Assembly (NCBI RefSeq): GCF_001750165.1
Contig: NZ_CP015412.1
Location: forward strand, 992,001 to 1,056,000
Length of the DNA stretch: 64,000 bases
From: Pseudoalteromonas luteoviolacea
Lineage (GTDB): Bacteria > Pseudomonadota > Gammaproteobacteria > Enterobacterales > Alteromonadaceae
Reading direction: 5' to 3'
Position numbers and translations under genes: made by a program. The notes below the pieces were generated by a model that worked only from the letters and a program-made list of their open reading frames with translations, ran no database searches and was not told where the DNA came from. This document shows, piece by piece, positions 17,662 to 26,436 of this stretch. The first letter of the stretch is position 1; every line of letters begins with the position of its first letter.

Positions 17662-19281
17662 ATGCTGTGGTTCAAAAACCTACCGCTTTTTTATAAAGTC
17701 TGTTTCATTGTGGCCTTGTCCATTTCTGTATTTATCATCAATTTATTAATTAACTTTGCTGCCTTTAAAAGTACACAGCAAGAGTTACTCTTGCTGGAAC
17801 AAAAAATATATAAAACAGTACAGTTATCAACAATTAATAGCGTATTGATTAAACGGGCTGACGAATTGTTTAGTCAATCTGTGTCGTTTGCTGATAAGGA
17901 TGTGCTTGCACAAGCATCGCAGACTGTGGCAGAGCTGACTGACAACATCGCGCAGCTGGCTGATCTAGATGATAACAATAGAGCGATGCTGAACGAGCAG
18001 TTAGTAGTGATTGATCAATATCGAAAACTGTCAGAAAAACTTGCGGATGGCATGATCACAAATACGATAGATTTTAGTCAGCTGCCAACACTTGCTAAAC
18101 AAAAAGCCAGTTTGTTTGAGCAAACTGACAGCGACTTAACCAGTTATAGAGAGTTAGTAGGTCAAAATTTTAAAGAAACCATCGAGAAAGCGAACAAAAG
18201 CGGAAACGACGGGCTTTGGTTATCAGTGCAAGCTGGCTTAGTGTTGTGCATTTTATTGCTTGTGGTCGCACTCTCGGTGGCTAGAAATATTAGTAGTACG
18301 GCAAATGCGTTAAGAGGGTCCTTGAGGGAGCTTGCAGATGGCGAGGGTAATTTAAATCAACGCTTAACGGTCATCGGTAAAGATGAGTTAGGACGCACTG
18401 CATACAACTTTAATAAATTTATGGATACGCTGACAGAGTCGATAAAAGGCGTGATGGCGGTTTCTCAACCACTATTGAATACATCTAAAAAGTTGGTGCA
18501 AAGCACCGAAAGTGTTCGCAATTTAACAGATGAACAGGCATCTCAGGCGTCTCAAACGCAACAATCTATTAGTGAGCTTATTCAATCTATTTCGAGTATC
18601 AGTGAGGCGGCATCTGCAGCCAATACCGCGGCGCAAGAAACGGAAGTTGAGGCACAAAATGGGCTTACAGCGGTATCTGATAATATTGCGAACTCAAAAG
18701 ATTTGAATTTGCAAATCGGAGAAGCCGCTGATGCGGTTAATGATTTGGCCAAGGGCACTGATAGCGTGTCATCTATATTGGATGTCATAAGCTCTATTGC
18801 TGAGCAAACTAACTTATTGGCACTCAATGCGGCTATTGAAGCGGCTAGAGCCGGTGAGCAAGGGCGTGGCTTTGCGGTTGTGGCTGATGAAGTGCGGACA
18901 TTGGCATCAAGAACAGGTGATGCGACGACAGAAATTCGTACGTTACTGGATTCGCTGCAAAGTGCTGCAGATCGCAGTGTGAAAATGATGACTCAAGCCA
19001 ATGATCAGGCCAGCAGTAATGAAGCGCGCTCCTTGAATGCGGGTCAGGCTCTGGAGGAAATTCAAAGTAAAATTGCAAATATAACAATGATGAATAATCA
19101 GATTGCATCAGCGGCAGAGCAGCAAAGCTCAGTGGCTAACATTGTGGCAGAAACCATTGAACGGATGAATCAGTCCCAGCAACAGGTTCATGCCTCATTC
19201 TCTGATTTAGATGAAGTCTCTCATCAGTTACATGACGCATCAGATCACTTAATGGAAGCAACCGGTAAGTTTAAAATGTAA
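17662..19281 (+). CDS. Methyl-accepting chemotaxis protein
   Basis: 539-aa transmembrane chemoreceptor. Membrane segments lie near residues 13-33 and 188-208, enclosing a helical periplasmic domain of about 150 residues (4-helix-bundle type rather than Cache). A HAMP domain follows (ELADGEGNLNQRL), then a long signalling coiled coil with the conserved tip EQTNLLALNAAIEAARAGEQGRGFAVVADEV, split here as NLLALNAAIEAARAGE and GRGFAVVADEV. No C-terminal CheR-binding pentapeptide is seen. Neighbours are the divergent porin operon and an orphan response regulator. Confidence 0.93.
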   Translation: MLWFKNLPLFYKVCFIVALSISVFIINLLINFAAFKSTQQELLLLEQKIYKTVQLSTINSVLIKRADELFSQSVSFADKDVLAQASQTVAELTDNIAQLADLDDNNRAMLNEQLVVIDQYRKLSEKLADGMITNTIDFSQLPTLAKQKASLFEQTDSDLTSYRELVGQNFKETIEKANKSGNDGLWLSVQAGLVLCILLLVVALSVARNISSTANALRGSLRELADGEGNLNQRLTVIGKDELGRTAYNFNKFMDTLTESIKGVMAVSQPLLNTSKKLVQSTESVRNLTDEQASQASQTQQSISELIQSISSISEAASAANTAAQETEVEAQNGLTAVSDNIANSKDLNLQIGEAADAVNDLAKGTDSVSSILDVISSIAEQTNLLALNAAIEAARAGEQGRGFAVVADEVRTLASRTGDATTEIRTLLDSLQSAADRSVKMMTQANDQASSNEARSLNAGQALEEIQSKIANITMMNNQIASAAEQQSSVANIVAETIERMNQSQQQVHASFSDLDEVSHQLHDASDHLMEATGKFKM

Positions 19282-19665
19282 TGAGTCAATGATGACACTC
19301 TTCGTTTTGTGACATCTAGTGGTTCATTGTTGGTGAGTTCTAATTTGGTATCATTTGACGCTGTCTTGCGAGGAGTCTTTGATGTCAAAGCACCTTCTTA
19401 CAATGTTTTTGTAAAAACGCGGTTGACTAAAGCGCGTAAAATGACACTGAAACAGTCGCTATTTCAATATAATCAACCCCTTGCAGTTCAACCCATTGTT
19501 ATGCGCTATACATTGAGTCAAAGACCTTTTTGGTTCGTTTGTCGGTATTTGAATCACCAGTATGAACTTAGGTAGAAGCTAATTAAGCCGTACTCTTTTG
19601 ATAAGTTTGGACGATCCACTTTAGTTATCCGTCACATCAATAAGTAACTGAGTCTAAGTAAGAAA
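19282..19665. other. Intergenic stretch without a supported gene
   Basis: An 88-codon open frame at 19309-19575 begins at a non-ATG codon without a ribosome site and its product has no recognisable family. I see no RNA gene or clear promoter here. Confidence 0.5.
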
Positions 19666-20343
19666 ATGGCAAAAGTATTATTGGTCGAACGCGACAACAT
19701 TTTAGTAGATAAATTAGTGTCTGCCATCCACAATGAGGGGCATCAATGTTATCGGTTAACGAATGAAAAATGCATTGTTGATTGGGTATTATTAAATCGG
19801 CCCGATTTGGTTGTCCTGGATAAGGGATCGCTACAAGACAGAGCCCTTAGTTTATGCTGTGAAATTCACCACTTATCAGATACTTTGTTAATCATGACAA
19901 GCCGCAGTGATCAAGTTATAGATCAACTCATTGCACTTGAGTCAGGGGCAGATGACTATATCAAAAAGCCTTATTGCCCAGAGGAATTGGTTTCACGCAT
20001 TAACGCTATGATACTAAGGTTACAAAAACTCGCTTTGGTAACGCACCGTTTGCAACTTATTGAACATGGTTTTAAAGTGAAGTTTGCTGATAAAGAAGTG
20101 CAGCTGACCCAAGTTGAGTTTTATTTATTTCGTTTGTTACATGAGCAGCCTTATAAAGTTTTGACCAGAGAAGATATAAGTCGACAGATCTACAATGATC
20201 ATCGGGTGGTATCGGAAAATACTGTGAATAGTCATGTCCGTAATTTGCGCCGAAAGCTGAAGGCGATTTCTCCCCATCACATGTTGATCGCCAGTGTTTA
20301 TTCGGCGGGCTACAAATATCAACCATGCTTAGATCAGAAATGA
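19666..20343 (+). CDS. Orphan OmpR-type response regulator with altered acid pocket
   Basis: 225 aa: receiver domain plus C-terminal winged helix (LTQVEFYLFRLL, NTVNSHVRNLRRKLKAI, YSAGYKYQP). The phospho-acceptor Asp (VVLDKG), switch Thr (IMTSR) and Lys (IKKPY) are present. The acid pocket reads VERDN instead of VEDD, so the second acidic residue is Arg, which may weaken Mg binding and phosphorylation. No histidine kinase is adjacent. It precedes the ECF sigma unit by about 90 bases; a functional link is possible but unproven. Confidence 0.85.
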   Translation: MAKVLLVERDNILVDKLVSAIHNEGHQCYRLTNEKCIVDWVLLNRPDLVVLDKGSLQDRALSLCCEIHHLSDTLLIMTSRSDQVIDQLIALESGADDYIKKPYCPEELVSRINAMILRLQKLALVTHRLQLIEHGFKVKFADKEVQLTQVEFYLFRLLHEQPYKVLTREDISRQIYNDHRVVSENTVNSHVRNLRRKLKAISPHHMLIASVYSAGYKYQPCLDQK

Positions 20344-20429
20344 GCTTAATTTGGACACTCAGTATTGCGTTTTAGGAAATTTGGCTGACTTGTCATACTT
20401 AAGGGCGCAGTGATAAAATCGCACATCAT

Positions 20430-21041
20430 TTGGCCATTTCATTGCCATCGTTTTACTTTTTTGAGCTAGAGAGCACGCACTTGTCTGAGACAGTAAAGAC
20501 AACATCAAAAATAAGCCATTTAAAAAGTCATCTGCTCACTAGTTTGTACCACAAATACCGCCAGGAAATTTGTGCTTTTTTAAAAAGTAAGTTTGGCGAG
20601 CCACCGGATTCGGAAGATATAGTACAAGCAACATTTGAGCGCTTTTCCCGGCTTGAGCATCAAGACAAAATCGAAAATCACCGTGCATTTTTGTATAAAA
20701 TGGCGCAAAACTTGGTGTTAGACTTTAAGCGCTCAGAAAAAACAAGACAGCGTTATATTGACGAACAAATCTCGGATCCGGATGTCAGTTTGGATGACAG
20801 AGAGCCCTCATTTGTTTTAAACAATAAGCAAAAATTGGCATTGATAGATAAAGCGTTGATGCAGCTTCCCGCGCAGCAGCGACAATTATTCCTGCTCAAC
20901 AGGGTTCATCAAATGTCTTATGCCGAAATTGCCAGACGGTGCGACATGTCGCAAACAGAAGTAAAGCGCCAGGTCGCTAAAGCAGTGCTTATTTGCAGTA
21001 ATGCGTTAAATCACCAGACAAAGGTAAGTGCTAATGACTAA
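20430..21041 (+). CDS. ECF RNA polymerase sigma factor, FecI-like
   Basis: Sigma factor with region 2 (DSEDIVQATFERFSRL, FLYKMAQNLVLDFKRSEKTRQRY) and region 4 (LPAQQRQLFLLNRVHQMSYAEIARRCDMSQTEVK as two adjoining segments). It would direct transcription of the TonB receptor gene downstream once released or activated by the FecR protein. The start is uncertain: no ATG precedes region 2, so TTG at 20430 or TTG at 20481 is used. Its TAA overlaps the start of the FecR gene by 8 bases, indicating coupling. Confidence 0.87.
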   Translation: MAISLPSFYFFELESTHLSETVKTTSKISHLKSHLLTSLYHKYRQEICAFLKSKFGEPPDSEDIVQATFERFSRLEHQDKIENHRAFLYKMAQNLVLDFKRSEKTRQRYIDEQISDPDVSLDDREPSFVLNNKQKLALIDKALMQLPAQQRQLFLLNRVHQMSYAEIARRCDMSQTEVKRQVAKAVLICSNALNHQTKVSAND

Positions 21042-22092
21042 ACCTAATGATGTTTTCAGTCGTATTGACACAGATTTAAATACAACATCTTCGAAGCAAC
21101 TTATCGAACAACAGGCTGCCCACTGGTTGCTGATTCAAGATGAACTGGATCTAGACCAAAAAGCGCAATTTGAACAGTGGCTGATCATAGACCCTGAACA
21201 TGAGCGTATTTATAGAAGCCTAGAGGAAGCGCTTTCATTGGTAGAGCAAGTACCGGTGGCACAAAGCTCAGATCCTGAAGTACTTGTTGAGCAATTAAAC
21301 AATTCGTCAAAAGTAACAATGAGTACTGATAAATCAGCAGTGAATCACCACGTGTATCGCTGGTTTGCTGTAGCGGCGAGTGTCATGTTGATATGTATGC
21401 TGGGTTGGTTTGGGCTAGAGCAACAAGAGGTGAGCCCTGTAATAGCACAGCAGATATATCAAACTGAAACAGCGCAAGTGGAAACCTACCAGTTAGTCGA
21501 TGGCAGTGTGGTGACGCTTGGCCCAGATAGTAAGTTGTTGGTGTCTATCTCAAATCAAGCACGGTCATTGAAGTTACTTTCCGGTGAGGGGTATTTTGAT
21601 GTTGTTAGCGATAAAGCTCGACCCTTTGTTGTCTCTTCTGAGCAAGTGAATATTACTGTTATAGGCACAGAGTTTAATGTGCGTTTCAACCCAAGCTCGA
21701 TTCAAGTGGCGGTTGCTGAGGGGCAAGTTGAAGTGGAGCTGCAAGACAAGCATGCCAAACTTCAAGCAGGAGAGGTCATTATTGCAGACCACAACAGGGG
21801 GTTGAGTCAATTAACTTCTATTGACCCGAGGTTGATTGATGATTGGCAGCAAGGCCAGTTGATTTATCATGATGCACCCCTTAACCATATTGTCGCTCAG
21901 CTAAACCGATATTACGTTGGTCAGATCATTGTGGTTGGTGACACTGTTGAACAGCTGAGAGTCACAGCCTCATTTTCAACCCAAGATATTCCGTCTGTGA
22001 TACAAGATCTGGCTGCGATGTTGTCACTACAATACACGCAGTCAGGGGACACATGGTTGCTTACTAAGCCTGCCATGGTTAAAACGAATTAA
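21034..22092 (+). CDS. FecR-family anti-sigma / transmembrane signal protein
   Basis: 352-aa inner-membrane protein. The N-terminal cytoplasmic DUF4880-like domain (QAAHWLLIQDELDLDQKAQFEQWL, given here as two halves of one helix pair) would hold the sigma factor; a membrane segment lies near residue 110; the periplasmic FecR domain follows (TYQLVDGSVVTLGPDS, GEGYFDV, VIGTEFNVR) with a C-terminal DUF4974-like domain (PLNHIVAQLNRYY). It would relay the ligand-bound state of the TonB receptor. ATG 21034 lies within the sigma gene end. Confidence 0.9.
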   Translation: MTKPNDVFSRIDTDLNTTSSKQLIEQQAAHWLLIQDELDLDQKAQFEQWLIIDPEHERIYRSLEEALSLVEQVPVAQSSDPEVLVEQLNNSSKVTMSTDKSAVNHHVYRWFAVAASVMLICMLGWFGLEQQEVSPVIAQQIYQTETAQVETYQLVDGSVVTLGPDSKLLVSISNQARSLKLLSGEGYFDVVSDKARPFVVSSEQVNITVIGTEFNVRFNPSSIQVAVAEGQVEVELQDKHAKLQAGEVIIADHNRGLSQLTSIDPRLIDDWQQGQLIYHDAPLNHIVAQLNRYYVGQIIVVGDTVEQLRVTASFSTQDIPSVIQDLAAMLSLQYTQSGDTWLLTKPAMVKTN

Positions 22093-22104
22093 TGTAAGAG
22101 TGTA

Positions 22105-24936
22105 ATGCGAAATCTATTTTTATTGTTGAGTGGTCTGCAGTTAAGCACATTAGCAACTGCAAGTGAGCAAGGTCTTCGTGTTGATATTGAGCCTCAGCCC
22201 CTAGTCCAAGCGTTATTTTATGTGGCTAAGCAAAGTGAGCAATCTATTTTAACTCAGCCAGCTTTACTTAAAGGCTACCAAACGGCACAAGTGAAAGGCC
22301 AATTTACACTTGATGAACTACTTCAAATATTGCTTAAAGACACTGACCTTAAAGTTAAGCAAGCAAGTTCTGGCTACATTGTGTACCGGCCAAAACAGGC
22401 ACATGGTGCGAAAAGGAAAAAGCGCAAATCTGGGTCTAAGAATAACAGTGAGATCGAAAGAGTAAGCGTATTAGGTCAAAAGGGGGCAAGCACTGAGGCG
22501 GTGTGGCTAAAGCATAACTACCAGGTAGGCCTAGTTGATTTAATCGCTGCGGATGATATTGGCGAGCTGCCGGATATTAATGTCGCTGATTCATATCGCC
22601 GCATCGTGGGTGTGCACACCATTAATGATTCGGATGAGGGCCAGCTAGTGACTGTTCGGGGGGTGCAATCAGGCATGAACTCCGTCACGCTAGATGGCAT
22701 GTCGCTCGCCAGTGACAGGCAGCACACTCGAGGTGTCAATTTAGAAACTATTCCGGCATCTTCTGTGGGTCAGTTGTGGTTGTATAAAACCCCTGATGTG
22801 AGCTTTAACGGCAACTCTGTTGGGGCGGTAATGGATCTTAAGAGTTACAGCGCTTTTGATAAACGGTCTCCACACTTCAGGTTTGATGCTGAACTATCTC
22901 AGTATAGTTATCAAGATGTGCCCGATGATGACGACAAAGTGGGCTTAAATATTCGTAGCCAGTACAGCCGTGTTTTTGGGCAAGACTCACAGTTCGGTTT
23001 GGTTGCATTTGGTATGTACTCAGAAAAATCACGAGATCAAAGCAACCTCAGTAATCAATATCATGCTAATAAAGAAGGGGAAGCGTTTATTAGTCGCTCC
23101 CGCCAATCGGCATATTCAAATGTTTGGGTACGTCAGGGCGGTTCAATCAAGCTTGAAGCGGTTCCAACAGAACAAAGCTATGGGTTTTGGCATAGCTATT
23201 ACTACCAACAAACAGAGAATGAGCCGCGTAATAGCTTTGCATTTGAGCAAGTGCCAAGAACGCCAGTAAAAGTAAGCCGAAATCAGGCTGAGATCGAACA
23301 GGCTGATTTGGTTCTGGATACCATCTACAGAGACACTGCACGTAGACAGCTTGGCAGTCACATACACTTTAAAAATGAGCTTAATTCACGTCAGTACCTC
23401 AGCTTTGATGTTGCTTATAGTGAAGCGAGTTCAGATAGGCAAGATGAAGAAAGCGTGTGGCAAAGCGCAAGCAACCCAGAAGAATATCACTTGTTGGGGT
23501 ATCAATATACTGGGTTCGACAGTAATAGGCACTGGTCAGTAAACGACCCTCGTTTTTCACAGAGCCCTCGTGCCATCAAGCTTGACGAATTTGAGCTACA
23601 ACGCAGAGAAAATAACAACACCATATTGGACTCACGAGTATTATATAGCTGGCATGCCAACGGCAGTAAGCTTGGTTGGAGCGTAAAATCTGGACTGCGT
23701 TATACACACAGCAAGGTGCGATCTAATAGAGATGTATACCGATATGATGTCAAAAAAGATATCTCAATTGGTAAGCTTGTCGGTGATAGTAGGTATTCAC
23801 TAGATGCTTTTGGACTTAATTTACCTTGGTTGCCTAATGAGTATGTAAGTAATTACTTTCATAAAAATCTCAACGATTTTGAGTTAAACAACAATGCCAG
23901 TGAGTTTGCAAGTTTGAGGCATGACTTTAATAGCGTCGATAAAGTCAGTGCTGCACATCTTGAGTTAATTAACCAATCTGATGGGTGGCGCTGGTCTATC
24001 GGTGCTCGTTACGAATCATGGCAGCAAGAAACGCAAGGGCAAGATATTAATATGAACACCCGAAGCGTCACGCCAAATGATCTTGCTCTGAAGGATTCAC
24101 AGTGGTTGGGCGTATTGCGCGGTCGTTATGATATAACTGACAATTGGCGCATATTTGCCAGTGTTGGGCAAAGCGTTGCGAGACCTGATTATTTTGCCAG
24201 CAATAACCTAAATTCTGTGAATGAAAGACGCGACTATACTGTTATCAAACGAAGCGATCCAAACTTAAAAACCAGCCTTGCAGAGAGTTGGGATTTATCA
24301 ACTGAGTATTATTGGCGAGATGGCAATCTGGCCTCAATGGCGCTATTTAAAAAGTATATTGATGACACCGCAGTGGATACGCGTACTGTACTGGGTGAGC
24401 AAGATAACCGAGTGATACTTGAGCAAAAGTCTAACTATGGTCAATCTGAAGTCAATGGCGTTGAATTGAGTTTAACACTGCAGGATTGGTCTGCGTGGTC
24501 AAAACACCTTAGAGGTTTCGGGCTGGTGGCAAATGCGACGATTTTATCTCATGAGGTGTGCTATGAAATACCCAATCAAGCAGTGTCTTGCTTAGACTAT
24601 CAATTTGGCCAAGCTGATAAAACGGCGAATGTGATTGCACATTATCGATTTGGTGGCAGCAAAACAGAGATCCGTTTGGGCTATCACTACGCAGGTGAGT
24701 ACTCACCTTATCAGCCGTTGCCGCTTACTGCTCAAACCCGAGAGGTGTGGCAAGCCTTTTCACAATGGGACATGCAGCTTCGCTATGACGTTAACAAAAA
24801 CTGGGTGATGAAAGCCAAAGTGCGTAATCTCACCAACGAAAAGCGTCGCAGTATGACAGGTGAACACCAGCACATGTTGGCCAGTGAAATTGAATTTGGC
24901 CGCTCTGTTTGGTTTGGGTTTTCTTACCGAGGATAA
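22105..24936 (+). CDS. TonB-dependent receptor with N-terminal STN signalling domain
   Basis: 943-aa outer membrane receptor. Signal peptide ends ATA; residues about 25-95 form a secretin/TonB N-terminal domain (QPLVQALFYVAKQSEQSILTQP, then LDELLQILLKDTDL), which touches FecR in cell-surface signalling. The plug follows (PDINVADSYRRIVGV, VTVRGVQSGMNSVTLDGM) and then the 22-strand barrel. A basic linker (AKRKKRKSGSK) separates STN and plug, where the TonB box would lie (ERVSVLG). Ligand unknown: ferric siderophore is the classic case, but glycan ligands occur in this bacterial order. Followed by a strong terminator. Confidence 0.9.
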   Translation: MRNLFLLLSGLQLSTLATASEQGLRVDIEPQPLVQALFYVAKQSEQSILTQPALLKGYQTAQVKGQFTLDELLQILLKDTDLKVKQASSGYIVYRPKQAHGAKRKKRKSGSKNNSEIERVSVLGQKGASTEAVWLKHNYQVGLVDLIAADDIGELPDINVADSYRRIVGVHTINDSDEGQLVTVRGVQSGMNSVTLDGMSLASDRQHTRGVNLETIPASSVGQLWLYKTPDVSFNGNSVGAVMDLKSYSAFDKRSPHFRFDAELSQYSYQDVPDDDDKVGLNIRSQYSRVFGQDSQFGLVAFGMYSEKSRDQSNLSNQYHANKEGEAFISRSRQSAYSNVWVRQGGSIKLEAVPTEQSYGFWHSYYYQQTENEPRNSFAFEQVPRTPVKVSRNQAEIEQADLVLDTIYRDTARRQLGSHIHFKNELNSRQYLSFDVAYSEASSDRQDEESVWQSASNPEEYHLLGYQYTGFDSNRHWSVNDPRFSQSPRAIKLDEFELQRRENNNTILDSRVLYSWHANGSKLGWSVKSGLRYTHSKVRSNRDVYRYDVKKDISIGKLVGDSRYSLDAFGLNLPWLPNEYVSNYFHKNLNDFELNNNASEFASLRHDFNSVDKVSAAHLELINQSDGWRWSIGARYESWQQETQGQDINMNTRSVTPNDLALKDSQWLGVLRGRYDITDNWRIFASVGQSVARPDYFASNNLNSVNERRDYTVIKRSDPNLKTSLAESWDLSTEYYWRDGNLASMALFKKYIDDTAVDTRTVLGEQDNRVILEQKSNYGQSEVNGVELSLTLQDWSAWSKHLRGFGLVANATILSHEVCYEIPNQAVSCLDYQFGQADKTANVIAHYRFGGSKTEIRLGYHYAGEYSPYQPLPLTAQTREVWQAFSQWDMQLRYDVNKNWVMKAKVRNLTNEKRRSMTGEHQHMLASEIEFGRSVWFGFSYRG

Positions 24937-24954
24937 TAGAGCTTATGAGTGATG

Positions 24955-24979
24955 AAAGCCCGATAGTTCGGGCTTTTTT
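24955..24979 (+). terminator. Rho-independent terminator after the STN-TonB receptor gene
   Basis: A 9-bp perfect stem, AAAGCCCGA (24955-24963) with TCGGGCTTT (24968-24976), 4-base loop, ending in six T. Confidence 0.92.
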
Positions 24980-24997
24980 AATTTCTAAGTTGATTAT

Positions 24998-25201
24998 TTA
25001 ATGTGGTGATTGGTACACCATGACTTCCCATTGCTGGTGCTGTGCGCCAATATGATTACTGAGTGTTGGGTTGTTGATGTATGTCCAGGCTACTTTGCCA
25101 TCGCCAATATAGGCCAAGTCATCTAGGCCTCCCCAACCATAATCTGTAAATGACAATGTCTCAGTAACTTTGTCCCCTTGCTCATGAACTGGTTTAATTG
25201 A
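24998..25201 (-). pseudogene. C-terminal remnant of a gene interrupted by the IS3 element
   Basis: The open frame continues rightward into the IS end (to 25225), where its apparent ATG lies inside the terminal repeat, so the native 5' part is missing. The remnant encodes about 67 residues (FTDYGWGGLDDLAYIGDGKVAW, part of it) and a natural stop. Joining across the IS at the AATTGA repeats gives only a few more codons before a TAA, so the rest of the gene is lost or rearranged. Family not recognised. Confidence 0.55.
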
Positions 25202-25247
25202 GCCGGACACTTTAATAAAGGACAATGTCCAAATATTGAGGTGTTAA

Positions 25248-25535
25248 ATGACAAAACGTAAAAATAAATCTTATACAACCGAGTTTAAGCAAGAATCCGT
25301 TGCTTTGGTAACCGAGCAAGGCTATTCAGTTTTAGAGGCGTCAGCCTCTTTAGGGATCACCACCAAGCTTATTTATAATTGGAAAGCTAAACTCGAAGAG
25401 CAACAGGCTGGCAATTCGCTAAGCGAAGATGAGCGCGCAGAGTTAAAGCGTTTAGGAAAAGAAAACAAAGATCTCAAAATGGAGAAAGAGATCTTAAAAA
25501 AGGCCAGCGCCTTCTTTGCGAGAGAAATGAAGTAA
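25248..25535 (+). CDS. IS3-family transposase OrfA
   Basis: 95-aa DNA-binding half of an IS3 transposase: helix-turn-helix (SYTTEFKQESVALVTEQGYS, VLEASASLGITTKLIYNW as neighbouring helices) followed by a leucine-zipper-like coiled coil (LKRLGKENKDLKMEKEILKK). A slippery A6G run lies at 25496-25502; a -1 shift there continues without stops into orfB, the known way IS3 elements make OrfAB. Confidence 0.9.
   Translation: MTKRKNKSYTTEFKQESVALVTEQGYSVLEASASLGITTKLIYNWKAKLEEQQAGNSLSEDERAELKRLGKENKDLKMEKEILKKASAFFAREMK
25496..25502 (+). other. Slippery A6G heptamer for programmed -1 frameshifting
   Basis: AAAAAAG near the end of orfA. Reading in the -1 frame from 25502 gives an open frame (GQRLLCERNEVKYQF) that leads directly into the OrfB sequence. 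Confidence 0.7.
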
Positions 25536-26376
25536 AATACCAGTTCATCAAAGAAAATAGCCAAGCTGATCGAGTCATTAAATTATGCTCAGCTATGAAG
25601 GTGAGTCGCTCAAGCTATTATGCATGGCTGGCGCGTCCAGCGAAGCTTATAACGGCAGAAGAGTTACATCTTTATCGCAGAGCCAAAGCACTGTTTAAAC
25701 GCAGCAGAGAGAGCTTACGCAAAGAAGGTTTTAAAATAACGCGCTATAAAACTAGAAAATTAATGACGAAGCTCAACTTAGTTGTTAAACAACGTGTAGC
25801 TTATAAAGTGACAACCAAGCGTAAGCACTCTGATGCCGTTGCAGATAATTTGCTTAACCAGAACTTTAACCCGGTGGCACCGAATCAAGTTTGGGCTGGC
25901 GACATTACGTACCTGAAAACAGGTGAGGGCTGGATGTACCTTGCTGTTGTAATGGATTTGTATTCCCGTCGGATTGTTGGCTGGAATATTGATAAGCGCA
26001 TGACGACGGATTTAGTGATGAAAGCCATGATTAAAGCTTATAACGTGAGAAAACCAGCCAAAGGTTTGGTGTTTCATTCTGACAGAGGGTCTCAGTATAC
26101 GAGTAAGCGACACCGTCACCTGTTAAAGCAGTTTGGTATGCGAGCAAGCATGGGCGATGTGGGAGCGTGTTGGGATATGCTGTTGTTGAAAGGTTCTTTG
26201 GTAGCTTGAAACATGATTGGTTACTAAAAGTGGCTCAACCAACTCGTGAACACATGAAAAATGATGTTGCTGGATATATGAAGTATTACAACCTGGAAAG
26301 ACTGCACTCAGCTAATAACGATCAGTCACCAATAGAGTATGATAATTCTTTAAGAAAAGTGTCCGGTTGGAATTGA
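25502..26376 (+). pseudogene. IS3-family transposase OrfB (DDE integrase), frameshifted
   Basis: Catalytic half with the DDE triad: Asp in WAGDITYL, Asp in FHSDRGSQYTS, Glu in VVERFFGSLKHDW. A one-base deletion near 26177 breaks the frame between ACWD and NAVVERF (expected GAT AAT GCT, found GAT ATGCT), leaving 25595-26209 and 26167-26376 as separate open frames. The Glu is therefore lost from the upstream product and transposition should fail, unless another copy supplies enzyme or the base is a sequencing error. Confidence 0.85.
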
Positions 26377-26436
26377 CCAGAACACTAATAAGTGGATTTA
26401 AAAATGGGCAGTTGAACTCGTGTGCGTGTTAGCGTG

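Larger units (their letters stand above)
25202..26370 (+). mobile_element. IS3-family insertion sequence, about 1.17 kb, probably inactive
   Basis: Inverted ends share CCGGACACTTT (25203-25213) and its complement (26356-26366). The hexamer AATTGA flanks the element on both sides (25196-25201 and 26371-26376) and is a plausible target duplication, though the two ends are not equally long outside the CCGG core, so exact borders are uncertain. It carries orfA and a frameshifted orfB in the usual IS3 arrangement. The orfB stop codon TGA falls in the right-hand AATTGA. Confidence 0.85.

Noticed and set aside
19309..19575. 88-codon open frame after the chemoreceptor
   Set aside because: Non-ATG start, no ribosome site, no family resemblance; treated as non-coding.
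25220..25230. GGACAATGTCC in the IS left end as a third copy of the nucleoside-operon dyad
   Set aside because: Spacer is 3 rather than 4 bases, flanks differ and it lies within a mobile element.
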